The notes: generated from the sequence alone by a model not told the origin. A DNA stretch of 64,000 nucleotides from Muriiphilus sp048268845 (GCA_048268845.1 JBLWUQ010000016.1:5266-69265); one strand, 5' to 3'. Shown: positions 45,274-55,080, counted from the stretch's first letter. Made by a program: numbers and translations.

Positions 45274-46710
45274 TCAGCTTTGCAGGAACATCCGCCGCAA
45301 GCGCGCGACGTCAACCTTGCCGCTATCGGTAAGCGGCAATTCGTCAAGCCTGAGGCTGCGCAGCACCTTGAGGCCGGTGAACGGTGCCAGCGCGGCCATG
45401 ATCTCGACGTCTGCAAGCATGCGGTCGGCAAGGTAGGCCAGACCAAGGCGCTCCAGCCCGTCGGCGTCGGCCAGCACGACGGGTTCGATGCGCGCGCCGG
45501 GAAAGGCCGCAGAAAGAACCTGTCGCACATGCGCCAGAGAAAACTTGTTGCCGCCGAAATTCACGATGTCCTTGGTGCGGCCAAGGATGAAATAGCTGTC
45601 CCCCTCGCGGCGCAGGATGTCGCCGGGGAAGAACCAGCCCTTGATGAAGCCGCTGCTCGTGTCGTCATCTTCGGCAAGATACTGGCGCGTAAAGCCGCCA
45701 GCCGCGGGGCGAAACCCGACAATGCCCTCGGTCGCATCGGGCAAGTGGTTGAGGTCAGCGTCAAACAGACCGATCTTCAGGTCGGTGCGGCGGAATTCAC
45801 CCAGATAGTTGTCGGGCCGCGGCGTTGTCGGGTCATGGACCCAGCGAAAGCAGGGCCCAAGTTCGGCCGATCCATAGCCGAGATGCACGCGCGCCGGGCA
45901 AACCTTCGCGAAGGCCTCAAGAAGCTTCGCCCCGGCCTGCGCGCCGCCGACCCGGATGTCGCGCAGCCCAGCCAGATACTGGCCCGGCTGGGGCTGCTCG
46001 AGGATCATCTGCAACACGGCGGGCGACGTTCCCAGGGTATCGACATGATAGAGGTCGATCCAGGGCAGCACGTTGGCCGAGCCCTGGGTCAGCGCCACCG
46101 CCGACCCGCCGGCCAGCAAGGTCTCCAGCAACAATGCCATCGACCAGCCGGAATAGCAGGTCAGCGTCGAGAGCACGCGGCGGGAGGACAGGTCCACCAG
46201 GCCCCAGAACGCCTGACCGTCACCTTGCGCAAGCCGCTCGGCCTCGGTCGAGCGGATGAACTTGGGCGTGCCGGTGGTGCCAGACGAGGAGTAGACGAAG
46301 ACTCCGCCGCCAGGCTCCGCGCCATAATCGGGCAGAGGCAGCGTGCCCAGGATCGAGAACCAGTCCTCCTCGATCACGATCTGGCGGTCCATTGCCATGC
46401 CGGGAACCGGGTCCGTCGTCACGACCCGGTCGAAGGCAAGGCCAGCGGCCACTGCGGACTCGGCCGTAGAGAAAACGACCGTCAGCTTGCGCAGCGACAG
46501 AAGCAAGGCGAGGGCAATGCAGAACTCGGGCCGACGGCTGGCCATCACAACGGTCTGCTCCGGCCGAAGCCCACGCGTCGTGAACTGCACGTCAAGAAGA
46601 TGGACGAGGTGCAAGATGTCCTCGTAGGTCATCTGGCTTTTCTCGGTCAACAGCGCGATCTTCTTCGGGTTTTCCCGGGCGCGGAGGGCAAATCTGGAAA
46701 TCAGGCTCAT
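45274..46710 (-). CDS. Adenylate-forming enzyme 2 (ANL superfamily)
   Basis: A 478-residue AMP-binding enzyme, clearly different in sequence from its two neighbours. P-loop VYSSSGTTGTPKFIR near 140, HLGYGSAELGPCF near 270, GWFFPGDILRR, hinge ILGRTKDIVNFGG and catalytic Lys in PLTDSGKVDVARL. The GxK pattern is complete, so it should be active. Divergent from ANL gene 3 with about 150 bases between starts, a likely shared control region. Confidence 0.86.
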   Translation of the reverse strand: MSLISRFALRARENPKKIALLTEKSQMTYEDILHLVHLLDVQFTTRGLRPEQTVVMASRRPEFCIALALLLSLRKLTVVFSTAESAVAAGLAFDRVVTTDPVPGMAMDRQIVIEEDWFSILGTLPLPDYGAEPGGGVFVYSSSGTTGTPKFIRSTEAERLAQGDGQAFWGLVDLSSRRVLSTLTCYSGWSMALLLETLLAGGSAVALTQGSANVLPWIDLYHVDTLGTSPAVLQMILEQPQPGQYLAGLRDIRVGGAQAGAKLLEAFAKVCPARVHLGYGSAELGPCFRWVHDPTTPRPDNYLGEFRRTDLKIGLFDADLNHLPDATEGIVGFRPAAGGFTRQYLAEDDDTSSGFIKGWFFPGDILRREGDSYFILGRTKDIVNFGGNKFSLAHVRQVLSAAFPGARIEPVVLADADGLERLGLAYLADRMLADVEIMAALAPFTGLKVLRSLRLDELPLTDSGKVDVARLRRMFLQS

Positions 46711-46857
46711 CCGGCGACCGCCCCTTGATACTACTGCGGTGCCAGATTGCGCACGCAGTATCCTACGTCAACCCCTGCAGGGCAGTGCGCAAACCCCATG
46801 CAAAGGGTTGTTTCAAAGCAGGCGCGGGCCTAAACTGCCGCACAGGGCACGAGGCGT

Positions 46858-48294
46858 ATGGATCAGAGTTTTTCCGAAGTTTTCGAAGCGGCGTGTCATG
46901 CGCATGGTGACCGGATCGCAACGTTTGATCCGACCGGCGCACCTGTCAGTTTCTTCAACTTCTTCTATACCGTCGTCGCTTTCGCCGAGGCGTTGCAGGA
47001 CCATGGCGTCGGCAAGGGCGACCTTGTGGCGGTGCATGTGACCGACGCGATCGCCGGGTCGGCACTGACACTGGCGATCCTGCGGATCGGCGCAACCGCG
47101 ATGGGCAGGACCGGCGCGGATGGCAGCTTGGGGGTCGTGCCCGACTGGCATCTGGTCGCGGACGGGTCTCCCGGCACCGGCGGCCCGGACATCGTGGTCG
47201 GACGTGACTGGATCCGGTCGCCCCGTCGCTGGGTTCCGGTTGCGGGGGGTGGACGGATGATCCGCAGCACCTCGGGCACCACGGGATTGCCCAAGCTGAT
47301 GCAACTCAGCGACGAAGGCCTTCTGGCGCGGGTCCAGCGTGGGGCGGAGTGGCGCGGGCAGCCCGATGGCGCCGTCTTCATCGGCTACGCGCCCTCCTCC
47401 AGCCCGTTCTTCAACCACATGGCGCGCGCGCTCTTGGACGGTGTGACGCAGATACATCCGCGCGCGGATGAGGCGACCTCGCTGGCGCTGATGGATGCCA
47501 CGGGCGTTTCGGCGGCCTTCATGTCACCGTGGAACTTTCGCCAGTTGCTGAGCGCCGCCGAGGCCGGCGCCGTTCGGCCGCGGGCGTTGCGGCGGATCAT
47601 GACGGGTGGCGGCGAGGTGACACCGGCGCTGGCCCTGCGCGCCGAAGAGGTGTTCGGTGCCGAGGTGATCCTGGGCTATGGCAGCAGCGAGACCGGGTCG
47701 ATCGCGCATGCCCGCCCATCGGAACGACCTGATCTGCCAGGCTATCTGGGCAGGGTCTATGGCGACCTCGAGCTGCGCTTCAGGGCAGAAAATGGCACCA
47801 TCGCCGACCCGGCCGAAGGCGGCGAGTTGTGGCTGCGAGTGCCGCAGGAGATCCAGATGCAGGAGTTTCCGTCGGGCAAGCCGGTGGTCGATGCTGAAGG
47901 TTGGGTCGGCACGGGCGACCTTTGCCGGATGCTGCCGGACGGCAGCCTGCAATTCCTCGGCCGGCGGTCCGAATTGCTGAACATCGGCGGAACCAAATGC
48001 GCACCGCAGAGGTTCGAGGCGATGCTGCGTGACTTTCCGGGGCTGGGCGAGGTTGCCGCCTTTCGCTTGCCCGAGCCGGGCGGCGGTGACCGGTTGGGGC
48101 TGGCGGTGGTTGCGGGGTCGGGCTTCGATGCTGCCGCCTTGTCGGCGCATCTGAGAAAACGCCTCGGCGCAAACTGCCCGTTCGATCTTGTCGTCCGGGA
48201 CTCGATCCCGGTCACTCCGGCCGGCAAGACCGATCGGCGGCGGCTGACCAGCGACCATCTTGACATAGGTAGGCAAGCTACCGCTCCTGCCTGA
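46858..48294 (+). CDS. Adenylate-forming enzyme 3 (ANL superfamily)
   Basis: A 478-residue AMP-binding enzyme. P-loop RSTSGTTGLPKLMQ near 138, ILGYGSSETGSIA near 270, hinge FLGRRSELLNIGGTKC, and catalytic Lys in PVTPAGKTDRRRL. It is followed after 26 bases by the tctC-like gene, so acid uptake and activation are likely transcribed together. Confidence 0.86.
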   Translation: MDQSFSEVFEAACHAHGDRIATFDPTGAPVSFFNFFYTVVAFAEALQDHGVGKGDLVAVHVTDAIAGSALTLAILRIGATAMGRTGADGSLGVVPDWHLVADGSPGTGGPDIVVGRDWIRSPRRWVPVAGGGRMIRSTSGTTGLPKLMQLSDEGLLARVQRGAEWRGQPDGAVFIGYAPSSSPFFNHMARALLDGVTQIHPRADEATSLALMDATGVSAAFMSPWNFRQLLSAAEAGAVRPRALRRIMTGGGEVTPALALRAEEVFGAEVILGYGSSETGSIAHARPSERPDLPGYLGRVYGDLELRFRAENGTIADPAEGGELWLRVPQEIQMQEFPSGKPVVDAEGWVGTGDLCRMLPDGSLQFLGRRSELLNIGGTKCAPQRFEAMLRDFPGLGEVAAFRLPEPGGGDRLGLAVVAGSGFDAAALSAHLRKRLGANCPFDLVVRDSIPVTPAGKTDRRRLTSDHLDIGRQATAPA

Positions 48295-48320
48295 ATTCCA
48301 ACATGAAAGAAGGAATACCC

Positions 48321-49301
48321 ATGCCGACAGGCTTCAAGTTTCTGGCCAGCGTTTTCTGTCTGGCGCTTCCCGCGCTCACCGCAACTGCCGAAGACCTCAC
48401 GATCAGGGTCGGGTATGGTCCCGGCGGATCCTATGACGACGCGGCGCGTCTGCTGGCCGACCACATCGGGCGCCATCTGCCCGGCTCACCTAATCCTGTC
48501 GTCGAGAACGTGCCCGGTGCGGGCAGTCTGAAATTGGCGAAGATGATGATGGAAAGCCCTGTGACCGACGGCAGTCAGATCGCGACTGTAAGCTCGGCAC
48601 TGGCCTTGATGCCGATCTTCGACCCCGAGAGCACCGACTTTGATCCCCGCAAGGTGCACTACCTCGTCAGCATGACGAACTCGGCGTCCTATTGCATCAC
48701 CCCCAAGGCGTCGGGGATCGAGACGCTGGACGCCTTCCTGAGCGAGGATTTCAAGGTCGGGGCCACGGGTCGAGACAGCACGACCTATACCTATCCGGCG
48801 GCCATCAAGAATGGACTGGACGCAAAGTTCGACATCGTGACCGGGTTCCAGAGTGCCGCCGAGATCGATTTGGCGATGGAGCGGGGTGATATCCAGGCGC
48901 GCTGCGGGATCGGCATCACGACGCTGTTCAAGGGCGACATGATGCAGCGCTACAACGTGATCGCGGAGTTGTCGGCCGAACCGAAAGGCGAGATCGAAGG
49001 CGTTCCCTTCCTGCTTGACCGGGCTGCGGATGCGGCGACGCGGGAGGCGTTGACGCTGGTGCTGTCGTCCGGCACGGTGCATATCCCGGTCATCGCGCCG
49101 CCCGCCACCTCGGACCAGGCATTGGCCGACCTGCACGCCGCCTTCCTGGCGCTTGCGAGCGACCAGGTCTTCCTCGACGATGCCGAGGCGCGCGGATTTG
49201 CCCTGCACATGACCGGCGGCAAAGAGGTCGAGGCGCTGATCGAAGGCTATCTGGCCAGCGATCCGACGGTTCAGGAACGGGCGCGGGCACTGGTGCAGTA
49301 G
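48321..49301 (+). CDS. TctC-like solute-binding protein of a tripartite tricarboxylate transporter
   Basis: A 326-residue periplasmic binding protein with a signal peptide (cleavage near residue 23 after LPALTATAE). Family features: IRVGYGPGGSYDDAARLLADHI at the mature start and PVVENVPGAGSLKLAKMMM, the Bug/TctC pattern that clamps a carboxylate. The two-cysteine pair (YCITP, QARCGI) is unusual and may form a disulfide. ATG at 48321 follows AAGGA with 7-base spacing. Confidence 0.87.
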   Translation: MPTGFKFLASVFCLALPALTATAEDLTIRVGYGPGGSYDDAARLLADHIGRHLPGSPNPVVENVPGAGSLKLAKMMMESPVTDGSQIATVSSALALMPIFDPESTDFDPRKVHYLVSMTNSASYCITPKASGIETLDAFLSEDFKVGATGRDSTTYTYPAAIKNGLDAKFDIVTGFQSAAEIDLAMERGDIQARCGIGITTLFKGDMMQRYNVIAELSAEPKGEIEGVPFLLDRAADAATREALTLVLSSGTVHIPVIAPPATSDQALADLHAAFLALASDQVFLDDAEARGFALHMTGGKEVEALIEGYLASDPTVQERARALVQ

Positions 49302-49328
49302 CAAGGCCGCGCGGCCAAAGCCCCGCCA

Positions 49329-51266
49329 ATGGAGGCGTTGTTCATCGCGCTGGGCGATCTGATCGAGCCCTTGCGTCTGGCTTTGCTGGTTGCCGGTGTG
49401 GCTTTTGGTTTGATCATCGGGGTCATTCCGGGGCTGGGCGGGCTGTTTGGCCTGACCATCCTGATCCCGCTGACCTATACGCTCGACCCGGTCGCGGCCT
49501 TCGCGCTGCTTCTGGGCATGCTCTCCGTCACGACCACGTCCGACACGATTCCGGCGGTGCTGATCGGGGTGCCGGGCACTGTCGGTGCGGCGGCAACCGT
49601 GGTGGACGGGCATGCGATGGCGAAAAAGGGCCTTGCGGCGCGGGCACTGGGGGCGGCCTATTCCGCGTCGCTCATCGGCGGGTTGTTCGGGGCACTCCTG
49701 CTGGCACTGGCACTGCCGGTCATGCGACCGCTGGTGCTGCTGCTGAACTTCGCCGACCTGTTCGCGATCACTGTCTTCGGATTGATGATGGTTGCGATGC
49801 TGTCAGGGCGCGCGCCGCTGAAAGGGCTTGTGGCGGCGCTGGCCGGCGCGCTGATCGCCTATGCCGGGCTTGACCCCTACGAGGGTGCTGCACGCTGGAC
49901 CTTCGGTCAGATCTATCTGTGGGACGGGGTGCCGACGGCGATCGTCTTTCTCGGCCTTTTCGCAGTGCCGGAACTGGCTGGATTGATTGTGCGCGGTCAG
50001 ATCCAGGCGCCGGACGCCAAGGAGGATACCGGCGGCATGCGCCGCGGTATCGGCGAGACGCTGCGCAACCTGCCGCTGGTGCTGCGCAGCGGCGGTCTCG
50101 GCGCGCTGCTGGGTGCCGTGCCGGGCATCGGCGTGACGGTGATCGAGTGGATTGCCTATGGCGATGCAGCGCGGCGCCCGGGCAAGGGTCCGGCCTTCGG
50201 AGAGGGCAACATCCGCGGCGTCATCGCGCCTGAAAGCGCCAACAACGCGAAAGAGGGCGGCTCGCTGCTGCCGACGCTGGCCTTCGGCATCCCCGGTTCG
50301 GCACCCATGGCGCTGTTGCTGGGCGCGTTCATGCTGCACGGCCTGGTGCCCGGTCCTGATCTGTTGCGCGACGAGTCTCCCCTGGTGATCTCGCTGATCC
50401 TGACCATCGCGCTTGCCAACCTGCTCGGCGCCGGCCTGTGCCTGATGCTGACCCGGCCGCTGGCGCGGCTGGCGCTGGTGCCGGCGCCGGTTCTGGTGCC
50501 CGTGGCGCTGGCCTTCGTGGGGCTCGGTGCGTTTCAGACCACGCGAGACCCGCGCGATTTCGTCGTGCTGCTGGTGTTTTCGGCCCTGGGGCTGGCAATG
50601 AAGCGCTATGGCTGGTCACGACCGGCATTCACGCTCGGGCTGGTCCTGGGGCCGAACCTCGAGCGGTTCTTCTTTCTGTCCTGGCAGATCTCGGGCTGGT
50701 CCTGGCTGGCGCAACCTCTGGTGATCGGGTTGCTCAGCCTGTCGGCGCTGCTGGTCGTCCGCCAGGTCAGTCGGGCCCGGCACGAGCGGCGGGGCGGCAG
50801 GGCGACCGAGATGGGACGAGGCGATGCCGTGCTCGGGGTCGTGTTCGCGGCCCTGGCGGCCGGAGTGCTGGCGGCCTGCATGCGCCTGCCCGTTGCGGCG
50901 GCTATCTTTCCCGCGTTGGTGGCCGGGCTGGTTCTGGCGGTGATGGCGGCGATGGTGCCGCGTCTTTGGCGCGCGGCCGGCGTGCCGGTCGCCGGGGAGG
51001 CCGCGGGCTTGCGCGCCGACCTGCGCTTCCTGATTGGCGCAACGGGCGGCCTGACGCTGTTGATCCTGGGCCTTGGCCATCTCGTGGGACCAGCGGCTTT
51101 CATTCTGGTCTCAGCGCTTTGGCTGAAGCGCCCCGGACCCATCGGCGCGCTGCTGGCAGCGGCACTGGCGGCGATACTGTCCTGGGTGCTGTTCGACGCG
51201 CTGGCGAGACAGATCTGGCCCACCCCTTGGGCGGCGCAGCTGTGGCAAGCGATGTTTCCGGGCTGA
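49329..51266 (+). CDS. TctA-TctB fusion, membrane subunits of a tripartite tricarboxylate transporter
   Basis: A 645-residue membrane protein. Residues 1-490 are TctA-like: IIGVIPGLGGLFGLTILIPLTY, TTTSDTIPAVLIGVPGT, and the mirrored GAVPGIGVTVIEWIAYG with LLPTLAFGIPGSAPMALLLG. The last 140 residues contain four helices as in TctB (DAVLGVVFAALAAGVLAACM and on). TctA and TctB are normally separate genes; here they are fused with A first. Driven by an ion gradient and fed by the upstream TctC-like protein. Confidence 0.88.
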   Translation: MEALFIALGDLIEPLRLALLVAGVAFGLIIGVIPGLGGLFGLTILIPLTYTLDPVAAFALLLGMLSVTTTSDTIPAVLIGVPGTVGAAATVVDGHAMAKKGLAARALGAAYSASLIGGLFGALLLALALPVMRPLVLLLNFADLFAITVFGLMMVAMLSGRAPLKGLVAALAGALIAYAGLDPYEGAARWTFGQIYLWDGVPTAIVFLGLFAVPELAGLIVRGQIQAPDAKEDTGGMRRGIGETLRNLPLVLRSGGLGALLGAVPGIGVTVIEWIAYGDAARRPGKGPAFGEGNIRGVIAPESANNAKEGGSLLPTLAFGIPGSAPMALLLGAFMLHGLVPGPDLLRDESPLVISLILTIALANLLGAGLCLMLTRPLARLALVPAPVLVPVALAFVGLGAFQTTRDPRDFVVLLVFSALGLAMKRYGWSRPAFTLGLVLGPNLERFFFLSWQISGWSWLAQPLVIGLLSLSALLVVRQVSRARHERRGGRATEMGRGDAVLGVVFAALAAGVLAACMRLPVAAAIFPALVAGLVLAVMAAMVPRLWRAAGVPVAGEAAGLRADLRFLIGATGGLTLLILGLGHLVGPAAFILVSALWLKRPGPIGALLAAALAAILSWVLFDALARQIWPTPWAAQLWQAMFPG

Positions 51267-52138
51267 GCCGCCTCGTCGAAGAGCGCGCCGACGCATAAGA
51301 CAGGTCGCCTGCGCGATCAGGTCGATGGCGCGGGCACGCTCACCAGTGGCGTAGTCGAAGCCCCACCCGGCACAGGGCCCGGCGAGATGGATGGTGCAGG
51401 AGGTTCCCCGACGCGGCGCCCGTCCTCGTCGTGCGCGACGGCGGAGACCTTGACGCTGCGCTCGTCGACGATATCCTCGAGCATTACCAACAGATTCTGT
51501 CTCAGAATGGATTAGGTGGAGGGGGCAATGTCAACCCCACTGTGTGCTTGCCGTCGATCTTGAAACCGATGGAGAGAGCATCTGGGAGATCGGCTGTTCC
51601 GGAGCGGGGCTGACCAAGCGGGTGCACGATGCGGCACTCGAGGCAGACTTCGACACGGCACTGGGAGAACTGGGCCAGCCGTTGCAAGACACCACGCTCG
51701 TCGTGGGCCACAATATCCTGGCGTGGGACTGGCCGATCCTTGCCGCCCGCTTGCCTGAACAGACTGCGCCGCTGATCTGGGATACGATGCTGGTGCAGTT
51801 CTTGCTGGATCCGCTGGCGCGCTTGCCGAACCAGGCACTTTGCCGATGGTCGTCATGGCCGAGCCTCGCTCCAGAAAGGAGATCCGTGCGTGCAGACATC
51901 AACGGAAATCGGCTTGGCGGGTTTACGGTCAGGCGCGACCTGTGCTGTTACACAAACTTCTTGACCCGACCGAGCGCGCTTTTGCTGTAACGGAAATTGA
52001 CCAAATCTTGCCCAAACCGGGTGCGCATTCTGTGCCTCCCAGTACCGTTTGACCACGCTTTTTGGTGGGGGGAGGTTTTTTCGAGGAACGCCAGTTTTGC
52101 CTTGTAATCCCTATGTTTGCTTGGCTATACGCGTCGGT
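51267..52138. other. Region between the transporter and the tRNA, holding an exonuclease remnant
   Basis: About 870 bases. The only meaningful coding signal is the DEDD-type exonuclease remnant at 51544-51840. The remainder shows no gene. Confidence 0.5.
51544..51840 (+). pseudogene. Remnant of a DEDD-family 3'-5' exonuclease-like domain
   Basis: One frame starts (GTG) with LAVDLETDGESIWEIG, then TTLVVGHNILAWDWPILA and PLIWDTMLVQFLLDPLA: the ExoI (D-x-E), ExoII (N-x3-D-like, GHNILAWD) and following strand of RNase-H-like exonucleases. After about residue 98 the similarity ends and no ExoIII is visible; the frame continues to 51990 with unrelated-looking residues. It therefore looks like a piece of a larger gene, possibly a helicase-exonuclease, cut by the event that placed the island here. 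Confidence 0.55.
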
Positions 52139-52228
52139 GGAGACGTGGCCGAGTGGTCGAAGGCGCTCCCCTGCTAAGGGAGTAGACGGGAAACCGTCTC
52201 GTGGGTTCGAATCCCATCGTCTCCGCCA
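52139..52228 (+). tRNA. tRNA-Ser (anticodon GCT)
   Basis: Class II tRNA of 90 bases: acceptor GGAGACG pairs with CGTCTCC, anticodon stem-loop CTCCCCTGCTAAGGGAG with anticodon GCT, long variable arm (TAGACGGGAAACCGTCTC), T loop GGGTTCGAATCCC and encoded CCA. Reads AGC/AGU codons. DNA on its 3' side is of foreign character, and tRNA-Ser genes are frequent integration sites. Confidence 0.97.
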
Positions 52229-52379
52229 CTATTACTTCCTATACCGTTGAAAGAATTAGACTTTTGTCGTTTTGAAGTTTCGATCCCTAACATTTTCCCT
52301 AACTGTTTGATGGGCTTCGAGCACTTTAGAACCATGGACACCATCGAGGTGGGTAGTCTTTCTCCTTCCTCTTGGCGCG

Positions 52380-53021
52380 CTAGTTCGGGTTGCCGCCGGT
52401 TCGTAGGAGATCGTCCAGGCTCACTTCTGGATAACCGCGTTCCTCGAACCGCACCTCGATTGGAGCGCCACGTTGCAGCAACTCCGCCTGTAGCAGGCTG
52501 ATTGCCCGGGTCGTGTCGCAGTAAACCGCGGGGTTGCCGTCGTCGTCGGCGGCGCAGTTCACGAAGTTGAGGCCGCAGAGATCTTCATCTGAGGGCTCTG
52601 GCCCAATGCCGAGCTGTTCAAGTAGCCCTACCGCCTCGCTGCGCGGGGAGTAATTGGCAGCCCAAATCGTGAAAAAGCCATCAAGGGGGCAGGGCTGGAA
52701 AGTCTGGTCGCGAGTGAAGCGGCCTTCGTCTATCAGGCGCCAATGGTCGGGCTGCGTCAGGTGACGGAAGCTTCCGGACCCCAGGGTCTGTTCAACGACG
52801 TTGTATTTGATCAGGCGCCGGGGATATGGCAGCGCATCGGTGACAATCTGGAAACCGTGCCCTCTGTAGAGATCGGGATGGATGTAGAAGACGCGCCCGG
52901 TCTTGGCTGGTCGGACGAGCAGTGGCTCTTCCAGGTGCTGATGATGGTCGAGGATGCGCTCGACCAGCGGGGTCAGGGCGAGGGCGGAAGCCCCCCCGAG
53001 AAAATCACGGCGCGACAGCAT
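52380..53021 (-). CDS. Tat-signal protein of unknown function, 213 residues
   Basis: N terminus MLSRRDFLGGASALALTPL has the twin-arginine motif SRRDFLGG, so the protein is probably exported folded or membrane tethered. The remainder has no family I recognise; three cysteines (CPLDG, LCGLNFVNC, YCDTT) could bind a metal or form disulfides. Good ribosome site GGAGGA. It may or may not belong to the operon upstream, 333 bases away. Confidence 0.8.
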   Translation of the reverse strand: MLSRRDFLGGASALALTPLVERILDHHQHLEEPLLVRPAKTGRVFYIHPDLYRGHGFQIVTDALPYPRRLIKYNVVEQTLGSGSFRHLTQPDHWRLIDEGRFTRDQTFQPCPLDGFFTIWAANYSPRSEAVGLLEQLGIGPEPSDEDLCGLNFVNCAADDDGNPAVYCDTTRAISLLQAELLQRGAPIEVRFEERGYPEVSLDDLLRTGGNPN

Positions 53022-53353
53022 GGGTGTCCTCCGATAGAGGCAGGCAGTCGCACGTCAGGGGGCTGAACCTGTTGGTTGCCGGATCGGCCACATCTCCCCT
53101 TGGGACGACCACCTTGCCGGGTTGGGCAGGTTGGCGAGGGCCGTAGCCCCACTCTTGATGCAGGCCTACGGATATCGGGAGGGAGGCCCGAGTGCAAGCC
53201 TTGGGGCTTGGGTTAGACGTGACCGGCCGATTTCAGGTTCAATGCGTGAACGTGTCGAAACATTCTGTCGGCAGCTTTCGGCCCTTAGCCGACACTCGTC
53301 AAATTCGCTATTGCTGCGCCGCAGCTTCTCGAGAGCCGCTGCTCAAAACCCAC
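53022..53353. other. Intergenic region
   Basis: No gene or clear signal seen. It separates the Tat-signal protein from the KAP-MBL-nuclease set. Confidence 0.4.
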
Positions 53354-53821
53354 CTAGCGCAGCCCTTCAACCCATTGGGGTTGGACGCCTGCTAAGTGAG
53401 AATTTGGTCCCGTGGATAACCGCAAGAACAACCCGTTTTGGTATCGAAGCTGACCACACAGCGCCTGCAACTTTGCGAGATCATGCTCGTCACCGACGGC
53501 ATTGGTGGATTTCTTCACTTCGACGACCAATAGGTTGCGAAGATTGTGCCCACGCACATGCACAATGATATCCGGAAAAACTCGATTGGTCGTCAATTCA
53601 CCGTTCTCATCCGGCATCTCAATATCTTTCGGTTCCAGTCCTGGACCCTTGCGATTGTACTCAATATCCACGCTGTACGCCGGAAATCTGGGGCCCATCA
53701 GCATAGCCAATCGCCCGCATATAGCACGCTCACCGATGTCTTGAGCTAAGATTTGCCCATCCTGATCGTAGAGTTCCTGTAGGCATAAGCTGACTATTTC
53801 ATCCAGTTGCTTGCGATCCAA
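53354..53821 (-). CDS. PD-(D/E)XK nuclease-fold protein, 155 residues
   Basis: The motif is seen as VFPDIIVHVRGHNLRN followed by LLVVEVKKS: PD, then E-x-K after a beta strand, with a conserved Glu in the preceding helix (IGERAICGRLAML). This is the core of many restriction and defence nucleases. The only usable start is TTG at 53821, supported by GGAGAG about 8 bases before and an in-frame stop further up. It starts 41 bases after the MBL stop, so it is probably the last gene of a three-gene operon. Confidence 0.83.
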   Translation of the reverse strand: MDRKQLDEIVSLCLQELYDQDGQILAQDIGERAICGRLAMLMGPRFPAYSVDIEYNRKGPGLEPKDIEMPDENGELTTNRVFPDIIVHVRGHNLRNLLVVEVKKSTNAVGDEHDLAKLQALCGQLRYQNGLFLRLSTGPNSHLAGVQPQWVEGLR

Positions 53822-53862
53822 ATCTAGCTCTCCAAAACTTGGCTGTTCGAGATGCCACCCAA

Positions 53863-55080
53863 TTAGCGTTTTCTGACTTCCATCACGATCTGGTTGAATT
53901 GCCTTTGATCAACTTGATGGAAAAAGGCGTAGTGATGGGCTCGGACAGCATCGCGCACTTCATTATGAGGATGTCCATAGTTGTTCGGTCCAGCTGCAGC
54001 ATAGCCCACCCGCAACCCTGGCATCGCATTCAATACTTCGTCGCTATGGTTGTGGACTGACCCGTGATGTGGAAGCATTAAGACGTTAGTGAGTCCTGAA
54101 AAGCGTCGGTAGTATTTCAGGAAGCTCTTTCGACGGCGCAAACCATCGAGATGCGCGTCGCCCGTGAGCATCCACCCCCCACAATCGGGCCATTCGCGAT
54201 GGGTGTGCCAATAGGGGTAGCGTCGGCTAATACATATGTCTATTTCCATGCTTTCCGGTCTTATTGGACCGGAGTACAGCGTCATCGAGATCAGGTTGTG
54301 ATCGGCCCAAATAGCATCATAGCAGTTGCGCAACCTCTCCCGTACCGCCGGGTCCTTCGCTGATTGAGCGATAGCCTTCTTGTCCGTGCCTTTACTGAAC
54401 TCGGCATCCAGAGCATCATTGAAGGCCTTCATCAAAGCAGCGGAAGGTTTATGGACGTGGGGGACCAATGCCCAATTGAGCTGCCCGCCCGGTGTCATCA
54501 CAATGAGAGCCGCGCCTGGAAAAACTCGCTGCATCTTTGCGGTACCTTCGCCTGTTTGAGAAACGGGGCTAGTCTCCGGCATAGGTACCGATTCCTTCGT
54601 CCATTTCGCGGTGCAGTCGCCATCACCGTCGCCAACCGGATCGTCAGGCACATCCGGACCGTCGCCCCCTTCATCGTCGCTGTTGTCGACGAAAGTGACG
54701 GTTTCCACGCCGCGGCTTCCAAACCAACCCGACAGATCGCTAACAGCCTCAACGAGCACTCCCGTCAATGCGCCGCGCGAAACATCACGCGCGATGGTTG
54801 CGACTAGAGTTTCCTCATTAAGATAGGGCAAGATCACCTCGCGGACTTTTACCTGTGATAGTAGAAGATCGACACCGTTGACGTGGTCGCTGTCGAGGTG
54901 AGAGAGAAAAAGCAGGTCGATTTCGCCGCCTCTGGCGATGGAGCCGACCTCCCGCTTCAACGGATCGGCCTGATTGGAGCCGCAGTCATAGACCCAGCGG
55001 AGTGGCTTTTGACCAAGCGTCAGCTCGCCGCAATGCAAGCCGCCCTGACCAACTGCATGCTGCACCATTTTCACTTGCAT
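53863..55080 (-). CDS. ComEC-like metallo-beta-lactamase-fold hydrolase
   Basis: A 405-residue soluble protein resembling the MBL part of ComEC/Rec2 without membrane helices. Metal motifs: FLSHLDSDHVNG near 66 (H-x-D-x-DH variant of HxHxDH), MLTGDAHLDG and MLPHHGSVHNHSDE, then YGHPHNEV. An acidic stretch with DDEGGDGPDVPDDPVGDGDG interrupts the domain near 140. Related MBL proteins occur in phage defence loci. ATG at 55080 has the strong site GAGGAG. It lies between KAP and nuclease genes on the same strand. Confidence 0.85.
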   Translation of the reverse strand: MQVKMVQHAVGQGGLHCGELTLGQKPLRWVYDCGSNQADPLKREVGSIARGGEIDLLFLSHLDSDHVNGVDLLLSQVKVREVILPYLNEETLVATIARDVSRGALTGVLVEAVSDLSGWFGSRGVETVTFVDNSDDEGGDGPDVPDDPVGDGDGDCTAKWTKESVPMPETSPVSQTGEGTAKMQRVFPGAALIVMTPGGQLNWALVPHVHKPSAALMKAFNDALDAEFSKGTDKKAIAQSAKDPAVRERLRNCYDAIWADHNLISMTLYSGPIRPESMEIDICISRRYPYWHTHREWPDCGGWMLTGDAHLDGLRRRKSFLKYYRRFSGLTNVLMLPHHGSVHNHSDEVLNAMPGLRVGYAAAGPNNYGHPHNEVRDAVRAHHYAFFHQVDQRQFNQIVMEVRKR

